DNA of 64,000 nucleotides, taken from contig NC_026507.1 in NCBI RefSeq assembly GCF_000182925.2, positions 1,798,001 to 1,862,000 on the forward strand, written 5' to 3'. The position numbers were made by a program, and so were the translations under genes. The notes beneath the pieces are model-generated. The model saw only the letters and a program-made list of their open reading frames with translations. It was not told the DNA's origin and did no database searches. Origin of the DNA: Neurospora crassa OR74A. Taxonomy: Eukaryota; Ascomycota; Sordariomycetes; Sordariales; Sordariaceae. How positions within the stretch are numbered: position 1 is the first letter of the stretch; each line of letters opens with the position of its first letter. This document shows positions 27,357 through 36,790 of the stretch, piece after piece.

Positions 27357-27445
27357 TTTAGTTATTTAGTTTTTTAGTTATTTAGTGTTTCTTCTAGTTA
27401 TTTAGTCTTTTAGTTATTTAGTCTTTTAGTTATTTAGTTATATAA
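27357..27445. repeat. Short tandem array, TTTTAGTTATTTAG-like unit
   Basis: Irregular tandem copies of a TAGTTATTTAG core, spaced by CTTTT or similar, cover about 90 bp in the RIP block upstream of the Helitron frame. Confidence 0.7.
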
Positions 27446-28292
27446 GATGGAGGTAATTCGGAAGTGTAGGATATATAAAAAAGTTAAGCTAATATAAGTA
27501 TTTATTAGTAAAAGAGATTCTAGTAGTTATATTGTAATATGTAATATTTATTGCGATAAGGCGGTAAATTAATATTTAATTTATTTCTAGCCTATTGTTC
27601 CCTTTTTATTAGTTAGTTAATTAACCGGTGTTGTTTATTTAACGGTAAATCCTTTAAAATACGTAAATCCTACTATGAACCTAGTATACCGTATTGATTT
27701 ACTACCTGCGGGTGAATAGTACCCCCGAGGGTTAAGATCTAAGCTATAGGGGGTTGCGGGTGTAATTCAAATTATATTAATTAGTTGTATAGCTAGTATT
27801 TGAATAACTAATATTTCCTTTATTTAGAATTAGAATTTTAAGTAAAAGTGTTAATCCTCGATTCGAATATTAGTTTCTAATGCGCTATCTACTTTTATTA
27901 GTAGTAAAAGATTTCTTAATAATACTTTATTGTTTTCTCTAGACGAAGCCCGTATACGATGTACTTAATATCCTCCAATTCTATAAACGTTCTTCGATAC
28001 TGCCTATAAATTACTTTAAGCTCCGGTATTTTAATTTTAAATCCCGGTATTCTAACATCTGCCTTCTTAAGTACTGCTATTTTAAGGTCCGGTATTTCAA
28101 CGCCTAAATCCCTATTAACGTTTTGATAACGAAAATATTAATATTTTTACTTAAGAATTATTAGAAGTTTAATAAGGTTAGTAATAATAGGAAGTTGGAA
28201 TGTTTGGCCCTTATACGGTTATAAGATAAGAGTTTGAAGTAAGAGGACGATAGTGGTAATAAGTTATCCTTTTATAGCCTATATAATAACCG

Positions 28293-28352
28293 CTAAGGTA
28301 ATAATTGCTAGGGTAACGACCGCCGGGGTAATAACTGTTAGGGTAATACTGG
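28293..28352 (+). repeat. Four tandem 15-bp units inside the Helitron N-terminal frame
   Basis: Units start at 28293, 28308, 28323 and 28338, each built on GGTAAY at the same offset. In the Helitron frame they read as pentapeptides with a shared Gly-Asn core, within an Asn/Asp-rich segment. Confidence 0.7.
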
Positions 28353-31300
28353 CGACTATAATTTTTTAAATAATAATAATAGTAATAAGTAGGATATTAA
28401 TAATACTAACTTCTTAAATAGCGGGCTGAAGAATCTCTTTGAAGATAAGGCTTAATAGAAACCGAATCTTAAAATAACCGGATTATTATTATAAACGTTC
28501 AAAGGTAAGTAAGATAACGTATTGATAGATAGCCTCCCCGATTGTTAATTATACGCCCTATTTAAGAAATTTAATAACCCCCCTAGTAACCCCCTTAATA
28601 ATAGAAGTCTTACCGATTTAAAATATATGAGCCTAAGTTTTAGTAAATTAAGGACAAAGTTATATAGTTATTATTAAAAGCTCCCAAAATTTTGAGACGA
28701 GGCAAATATTTATAAGTATGGCTAAGTATTTGTAATCTCCCTACTTAATTATTAATAACTAACTTTAGTATTTATAGGACGACGAGGAAATTGTTCGAGT
28801 ACGTGCCGAATTGAAAGATATTTAACGTAATTACCGCTAACGAAAATATAGATAAGAAGAGGTTTTACCCATACCTTCTTTAGCTACCCTTATTATACGA
28901 TAATACTTAAGTCTTTAAGAGATAGACCTATCGTAGTTTTAATTCGTATGTTGGGTATATAATTTACCCCGCTATATTCGCAATTACTATCTAGATAGTA
29001 TATTTTATTATATTATTTATATTCTTCTCTCTAACGCTAATATTTAGTTTTAGATAAAGATCTGTGTTCGTTACTATTAAGAATGGCCTTATTAAAAATA
29101 TATTAATCTAGTATATAGGGAGTTAAATAAATACCTTAATTATAAGTAAACTTCCCCTACCCTGGAGCAATCCGGTAATATTGTTTAAAATATCCCTAAA
29201 GACGACGATGTACTATATTTTATCTACCCAATATATTATTAACTATATTACCCCGTTAACCGCGACCCCGTTATTAACTTCTACATTATATATATATACG
29301 ATAATCCTAATTATAATATCCGTAATAAAGCTAAAGTTTATATTTATTATAAATATAAATACCCCCGGCGCAATTTCTTTAATAGGTATAATATTGAATA
29401 TAATTATTACTAGTTATACTAGGACTAAATTAATAAAGATAATTTTAATTAGGATAACGATAAGTAATATACTTATAATTTTACAAATAATAATGATAAT
29501 TTCTTTAAGGAATTTGGTGTTAGAGATTTTGCCCACTTTCTTAGAATAAGGAATCCTCTTAATACCCTAAATACTATATTTAATATTAATAACTATATTA
29601 TTAATTATAGTATTATTGAGACACTCGAACCATAGTTATAACTACTCTAATTACTAAGAAGAGGCCGGCTACCGGGTATAAGAAGACCTTTATATAAATG
29701 TACTCTTAGTATTCGGTTCCTTAGTATAGGTAATATTAAGTACGAACCCAACCCGGCATTTAATAGTGATATGACTGCCCGGGCTATTCCTAAAGCCGAT
29801 TATTAAATGAATTTGACTTTTTACGAAAAGTTCGATATAGTAGTTTAATAATACTATTAATATTGTAAAAAAAAGTGGTTCGATATAACGATTAACGGGG
29901 AAGGTATATATAATTAGTATTATTATATTAATTCCGAATTACAATCCAACAACCCCTTTCTTTATAGTACCGAGAATTAAATAGATTTTAGTATTTATAA
30001 TAAGAATAATCTAGTATTTTAATTATTATAGTTTAACCCTATTAAAGAAATGTTTATTTTAAGGGTCTATATCTTTATAGATATTTATACCTTTAGTAGT
30101 ATATAGTATAAATATTGAGGCTATTGTATTAATTTTCTTCGAAATATTTTATATATTTGTCGTTAATTCCCTAAATTACTATAAGAAATCGATATTATTT
30201 TAATTAAAGTACGAAACGTTTATAATCAATACTATATTATTAATTGAGTTCGAAGGGATTTTAAAGTTAATTACTATAAAATTAAATAATAGCTTCGCTT
30301 CTTAAAAGAATATTACCCTAATTATACTGATATTAATATTATTTAAGACTATTTCGATTAGCTATTGGAGGATAGAAATATATTTAATAACGTCGCTATT
30401 ATACCGGCTAATAATATTAATATTAAGGATTTTAATAAAGAAGATTAAGTATAATTGTAAGAGATTCTTAATAAAGCTAAAGAGTTTAAAGTCGCTATTG
30501 CACTAGATTTTATAGGGGGGTTGATAAATAATATTAATTAATTAAGAGCCCAACTTTGTAGAGATATAATGCCCAATCCTAACTTTACTTTAGTACAGGT
30601 TATTAATATACTGGATAATTAGCTGCTTGGAGGTTAATAACCCGGTAATTAACTACCTAGTAATTAACTATTAATTATTAGCCCCGTTCTAGCTCCGAAT
30701 TTTTTAGTAGTATAAATTCTAATACTTAAATTTCTATTTCCTAGATAGCCTCTAATACCCCTACTATTAGTATAACCCTATATTTATATTTAATAAGGAC
30801 CCCTTTAAAGTTAACCTATTAATAAATTTCGCTATAACTAACCTATTATATCTTAGGCATTTCCTACCCTCTTCCTATATAGTATAATTGAATATCTTAC
30901 CCCTCGGCTAAGAATAGTAAAGTTTAATAATTGGGTTCGCTATGTAATGAGGTAGTACGATAGCCGCTTTACTTAATATGAACGGTTCTAATATATTGTA
31001 TTTAATTCTATAATATATAATTAAATTAATAGTAAGAGTATATATTATATAGATTACCCTAGGTTCAATCCCGAAACCTTCGTAAATTTATAGCGTTTTA
31101 AGGATTATTTCGAGGCTTACAATAAAGAAGCTATTACTCTTACCAATTCTATTATCCAATTTACCAATATACTTCGAGGTATTCGGTTATATTAAATCTA
31201 GAAATTTTATAAGCTCGCTTTATATATCAATTTCTTGGGTATACCGGCTATATTTATAATATTTAGTACCGCTGATCTTTATTAGGATAGTTTAGTAAAG

Positions 31301-34300
31301 TATATGCCCGACTATAAATTATGGTTGTAGTTTAATAATAATGAGCGCCGGGCAATTTCTCGAAGGAATATTCTTATTAACCCTTATATTACTACCTACT
31401 ACTTCTATAAGCGGTTTGAGCTTTTTAAAGAATATGTCCTTATCCCTAAGTTTAAATTTAACGATTATTAGTAGAGGTTAGAATTTTAAGTTCGAAGGAC
31501 TAGCTATACCTATAGGGTTTATTAAGTTAATAATATTAATTCCCTTAATTTTACTAATTTAGTAGTACAATAGGAATTTATTAAATTATAAGGTTATTAT
31601 ATTACTATATATAACCTAGCGCTTTATTATATTAAATAGTTAGAAGAAGTATACTTTAGCCTAAATAAAGATTTAGAAGGCGCTCTTCGTACCCAACGTA
31701 TAGAAGTTCTAGTTGTAATTTAGGATGCCGATATTCCGGAACCCGATAATCTTTAGGCCGATAATTCCTAAGCTTAGGCTCAAAATTTATAGGCTTAGGT
31801 TGATAATTTATAGGCTTAGGTTGATAATTTATAGGCCCGAATTTAGAATCTTTAGGGTTAGGGCGATAATCTAGATGTTGATGTTCAAGATGTTTAAGAT
31901 GTTCAACCTGACGATACTCCGCCCGGAAATTAAGAAGTTCAAGATCCCGTTCCGGTTTATAGTCCGGCCCCCCCTCCGGTCCCTACTCCGGCTATACTAG
32001 TTTTTGTACTACGAGATTATATTGATTGGGCCGATGTATTGAATCGACCTTATAATTAGATTGAGCCTACATTTAGGGAGCTTATAGATATAATTAACCG
32101 ATTTTAACAATATACTTATAGTAATGCCTATTGTTTTCGAGTTCGTCGGTAAGTTCGTGCCCTCCCCGGCGACCGCTAAATTCTAAACCTCGAGCTTCCT
32201 ATCCTTAAATAGAAAGTCTATCGTTTTTATTTCCCCTATAAACTATACGATAATCCTCTTTTTACAATATATATCAACCTTAAGTTTTAGCTTTTCGATA
32301 GTAAGCGGAATAATACTATCCTTAATTAGTATAATTTAGGTATTATACTAGGCTGGATAGCTAATACCGATATTCAACTATATATAAGTATAAATATTAT
32401 ATTTAACTACATTACTAAATATATTTCTAAAGCCGAAAACCGAATAAAGAGCTATATAGAAATTGCTACCGAAGTAATTCCTAATATTATAGTAAAGTAA
32501 CTAGTTAAATAATTCGTAGTAAAGTTTATAAATAAATTTATTATTAAGCGTAACTAATCTATTTAAGAAGTCTATTATATTCTTATAAACCTTCCTTTAT
32601 AAGAGAATATTAGAAAAGTTATTACAATTAACTATCGTTATTATAATTATCGAGGTATTATTATCGCTAATTCCGATGTAGATCTCTTTGTTGATAAACG
32701 GAGAAAATAGAATGCCGCTATTGAAACCGCCGATACCGCTGCTATTGCTAGTCAAATTAATAATAATGAAGGAGGAAGTATTTATATTAATACTGCTGGC
32801 CGTATTCGGCAAACCCGATCCCCCTACTAAAAGTATATGAATCGAGAAGAGAGGTTTGCTAATATATCCTATTTCGAATTTCTTACTACCTTCGACCTTA
32901 GACTACAGACTAGACTTCTTATAGACCGTACTAAATTGAGGGTTCTTAATTACTTTCCTATATATAAAGTAGAAGAAAACCGGGCTAATTACGCTCGGGT
33001 TAAGCTTATACTTTACTACCCTTACCGCTAGTTGGATAACTTTTATACTATTAATAGTATATAATATAAAACCCTTAAGGAAGTATTTGATATGTATTAA
33101 TAAGAATACAAATATTTAAATAATTATTACGGTAGGCTTCCTACTTTAAAACCTAAGGATGATTTTGAGCCTCCTAGTTAGGAAGAGGAAGCTAATGAGT
33201 TGGGTTAGGAGGATATTGTAAGAGATATGCCTAATTATATTATTAAAGAGGATCTTAGTAATGTTTTGGGATACCGGCCCATCGATCTTGCCTATAATTA
33301 GTACGATAATTATATAGTTAGATATTAAGAGTTTCTTAGTTAAGCCGGTGATTATTAGAAAGTATAGAAAACTAGCTTTAACCTTCTAAATCCTAAACCT
33401 ATTACGCAATATATATATAATACCCTTAATCCCGAGTAACGTATGGTATTTGATTTATTCACCGATTATTACCGTACTATTTTTAATAATGAAGCTCCCT
33501 AATAGCTACTTCTTTAAATTGATAATAAAGGCGGTACTAGTAAATTCTATTTTATTCGATTATTTTCTTATAAGTTTATTAATATAGTTAGTGACCTTCC
33601 TAAACCCGTTATTATTGCTACTCCTATTAGTATAGCTGTTAATAATATTAACGGCTATATAATCTATTCCCTTTTTAAACTCCTATTTGGCGTTAGTACT
33701 TTGAATAGTCTTAATAGTATTAAACTTTCTAATATTCAAAGAGAGCTTAGAAAGTACAAGTATTTCATTATTAATAAGAAATCCATATTGGGTATAAGAA
33801 ATATATACTTTATTGATAAAAGGCTGCGGTAAGTATTCCTAGAAAACTAATACTGTCTTTTTAGTAGTATCAATATTCTTCTACTTAGCGATTTCTTCTA
33901 ATTGCCTCCTATTAGCTAAAAAACGCTATATTACTAGGAACCTCTTCGATTTGCTAATAATTCCAATACTTAGTTTAAAGCAGCCGGAGACGACGATGCT
34001 AATAGACTTCCTAACGAAATTGAAGAGTAAAGGCGTAAAAGAAAGGAAGGAAAGTTGGATTATATTTAATGTATTGGCTGTATTTGTTATTTTGCTTTCG
34101 ATTGGAGTATTGAGTTTAAGTAAATTGTTCGTTAATAGGGTAATGATTAGGTTGGATTTTATAAAGTACTTAAAGGTTTAAAAATTAATACCCCTATTGT
34201 TCGTTATTGGGAGTTATTATTAATTCGTTATAGATAGGTACTGTTTATTAATGAATAATTGGATTTTGCTAGTATATTATGTATTTATCTAATTAATATT

Positions 34301-34557
34301 ATAATTAATAAATATAATTTTATTTATTTAGAAGTATTGAACTGCTTAGTATTTGTAATTAAGGCCGCTAATAATTTATAGAGTATTAAAGCTAGTAACT
34401 ATGCCGAAGCTGGCAATTTGTATAATAAATTGATTTTAGTAATTGGCAATAAGGTTATACTTATAGAGAATCTCTAGATTGAAGGAGGGTTAGTTAATAG
34501 CTTGATTAGTACGATTATTAATATTGCATAGGATACTAATTAATATTATAATATTTA

Positions 34558-34646
34558 GTAAATTGTATCTACTATATTAATATCTTCTACTATATTAATA
34601 TCTTTTACTATATTAATAATCATTTACTAATTATATTTTTTTATAG
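34558..34646 (+). other. Candidate spliceosomal intron in Helitron pseudogene
   Basis: Removing this 89-bp segment joins the two parts of the PIF1-type helicase frame exactly (frame 2 to frame 1). It starts GTAAAT, has TTTACTAAT before the end, and finishes TTATAG. It contains a short direct repeat of TCTACTATATTAATA. Confidence 0.55.
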
Positions 34647-35637
34647 CTTTAAAGCCGGCAACCCCCCTTTTATTATTCTAGTATACTTTCCTAATTATTG
34701 CGGCCCTCCCTACTTCGAAGACTACTTAAATATTGATATCTACGTTATTCCCGTCTTCCGAGTGATTTATAAATTTTAATGAGGCGCTATTTACTATACT
34801 AGAATCTAGTTCCTATTGATTATTGTATATGCTATTATAATATATAAATTATAAGGACAAATTCTGGACTAAGTTATATACGATATATTTAAGAAAGACT
34901 TTGCAGTTGGTTTATTTTATATAACTGTATCTCGTATTCGTACTTTGTAGGGTCTTATATTCGATAAGACTTTTTCTATTAATATATTATATATTAAAGT
35001 AGATAGAATATATTACTACTAAGCCTTCGATATTATTAGACGATGTGATTAGTAGTTAGTTCCTAGCTAGTTATTGCTACTACGAGGTTCCGAACGGACT
35101 CCTCTAATAATTAACTAGGTTCGTTGAATAGGTCTCGAACTAGGTAATGTTAGTGAGGATTTTAATAATAATGCTAATAACGGCCGGCCGCCCCGGGGTA
35201 GAGGCTACAGTAGACTTCGTAATATATTTCGTAGTAGATTGTTATTACGAGTTCGCGGAGCTAATATCCTTTCATTTGCACTTATTTCTAGTGGAAGATA
35301 TTGTAGTAAACTACCGGGTAGTAGAGTTAGTAGTATAGTTCTTTCTAGAAGAGTTAGATTAACGGTTAGATTAAGAGTTAGTTTAGTAAAGCCTCGTAGT
35401 AGACCTTATAAATTTAATAGATTACTATAATTAAAAGGAGGATAGATTGGTAAGAGTAGGGTGGATTGGTAAAAGTAGTTATTATTATAATAGATAAATA
35501 TAATAATAAATACCTTCAAGTACACTTTCTATATTAATAGCCGTTATATATTATTAAAGTCTTTATAATTTTCAATCTCCCTCTCTTTCTTTTTTATTAT
35601 TTTTATTAATTATTATTTATTAATTATATTAATTATC

Positions 35638-35850
35638 TTCGAAGACAATAATTTTAAATTCGAGTAGCGCTTTAATAATATATTGAAAGAAGAAGAGGAG
35701 CGTTGTAATTTACTTATTTTTAAATGCTAATGTACTACTACTAGAGGTTGGGTTAATATTAAAATAGTATTGCTAAGTAAAGATAAACTTCTTTATAAGA
35801 AGAAAATTACTACTATTAAACTTTATCTCCCTATCTAACTAAAATAGTAT
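35638..35850 (+). other. Second coding-like block downstream of the Helitron frame
   Basis: A frame interrupted only by TAG/TAA reads as a charged segment (KEEEERCNLLIFKC, then RGWVNIKIVLLSKDKLL). I do not recognise it. It may be a captured gene fragment, a small transposon ORF, or chance. Confidence 0.25.
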
Positions 35851-36014
35851 ATTACTTTTATTATTAGCTGTAACTTATATTATTTTAATTCGGGGTTTAG
35901 GTAATTGAATTTTACTACCGGTTTAGATATATATTAAAAAAAAAAGAAAAAAAAATAAAAAAAAGAAAGGAGTTCAACTCGATTTATTCCGCGTACCCTA
36001 ATTAAATGCCTTAT

Positions 36015-36037
36015 AGTTACTCTTTTTAGAGTAACTA
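36015..36037. repeat. Short perfect hairpin in RIP block
   Basis: AGTTACTC, a T-rich loop, then GAGTAACT: an 8-bp stem downstream of the Helitron frame. Helitrons end in a short hairpin before CTRR, but no clear CTRR terminus follows, so the role is unproven. Confidence 0.4.
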
Positions 36038-36419
36038 TTAATAATATTAAGAAATAGTACGTTTTACGGCGGTCTTATATTTCCTATTCCCTAGAATAGC
36101 CCTACATAGTAATATTAGAAATTTATAATAAATAAGATTGGAAGATGAGGAGGATTTGAGAGAGGTTAGTAATATAATAATTGAGTGTTTAAAGAAGAAA
36201 TAAAATATAAATAGGGAGTTGAACGTATAAGTTCTCTAAATTTATATTAATAGTAATTGCGGGCGTCCCCTTAACTACTATACTACGGGTATCCCTATAG
36301 TACCCCCAATAGGGCTAGTAATAGTAAAGTAGTTGGAAGTAGACTATATTGTTTGATTGGAGCGTTCTAGAGATTGTTTATTAATTTATAAGTAAAATAA
36401 TAGAAAGATTTGTGGAAGG

Positions 36420-36637
36420 GGTTAGATTTGGTGATGTTTTGGTTGGTGTTGTGCCCCTGAGTGCGAATTCGAGTTGTTAAGAGCCTTCCCGTGCTTCCCG
36501 TTTTGGCGTTGGCGCTAAAAAAAATTGGCGGCGATTAATTGGGTGTATCCAATTTCTCTTCTTTTTTTTATTCTAATTCAACTTTCAACTTCTATTCTTT
36601 TCTGTATTCTAATCTAGCTTTTTACGTACTAGGGACA
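36420..36637. other. RIP-spared island between Helitron block and telomeric repeats
   Basis: This stretch has much higher GC and retains CpA and TpG dinucleotides, unlike the DNA to its left. No open frame or RNA gene is recognised. It may be unique sequence at the 3' flank of the element or subtelomere-type DNA. Confidence 0.5.
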
Positions 36638-36790
36638 TTAGGGTTAGGGTTAGCTAGGGTTAAGGTTAGTAGTTAGGATTAAGGTTAGCAGTTAGGGTTA
36701 AGGTTAGCTTTAGGGGTTAAGGGGCCGGTAAGAAGCCTCCGCTTGTAAATAGTTCTCTTGCTTTACTAGGAGGTTAGGGTTAGGGTTAGT
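36638..36790 (+). repeat. Interstitial degenerate telomere repeats (TTAGGG)
   Basis: Two perfect TTAGGG units at 36638-36649, then variants (TAGCTAGGGTTAAGG, GTTAGGATTAAGG) to about 36720. After a GC-rich spacer, two more perfect units lie at 36774-36785. The G-rich strand is plus, so the array points to the right, as at a right-hand chromosome end, but ordinary DNA follows. The units are too degenerate for an active telomere. Confidence 0.85.

Larger units (their letters stand above)
28141..35430 (+). pseudogene. RIP-inactivated Helitron Rep-helicase gene (rolling-circle transposon)
   Basis: A long reading frame, broken almost only by TAA/TAG codons, encodes a Helitron Rep plus PIF1-type helicase. 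One frame runs from about 28.78 to 34.557 kb without indels. A frame change fits an intron at 34558-34646 (GTAAAT, TTTACTAAT, TTATAG). A second candidate intron at about 28726-28768 links an acidic N-terminal part. Order: CxxC-like N-terminal domain (29.8-30.5 kb), Helitron_like_N (from about 30.8 kb, AFPTLF then EYLTPRLRIVKFNNWVRYV), the HUH site with both His codons now Tyr (31505-07, 31511-13), an intact YxxKYxxK two-tyrosine motif (32408-32431), Walker A read GGTSKF (33530-47), motif III SDFF-LPP (33887-910), and helicase end DFAVGLFYITVSRIRTL (about 34.9 kb). The true start, termini and target site were not identified. Helitron identity is very likely; the gene is certainly dead. Confidence 0.85.

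Noticed and set aside
29181-29549. 122-codon plus-strand frame in the RIP block
   Set aside because: It is a different frame from the Helitron gene and is Ile-rich because of AT bias; a shadow.
33951-34181. 76-codon plus-strand frame in the RIP block
   Set aside because: Out of frame with the helicase domain that spans the same bases; chance open frame.
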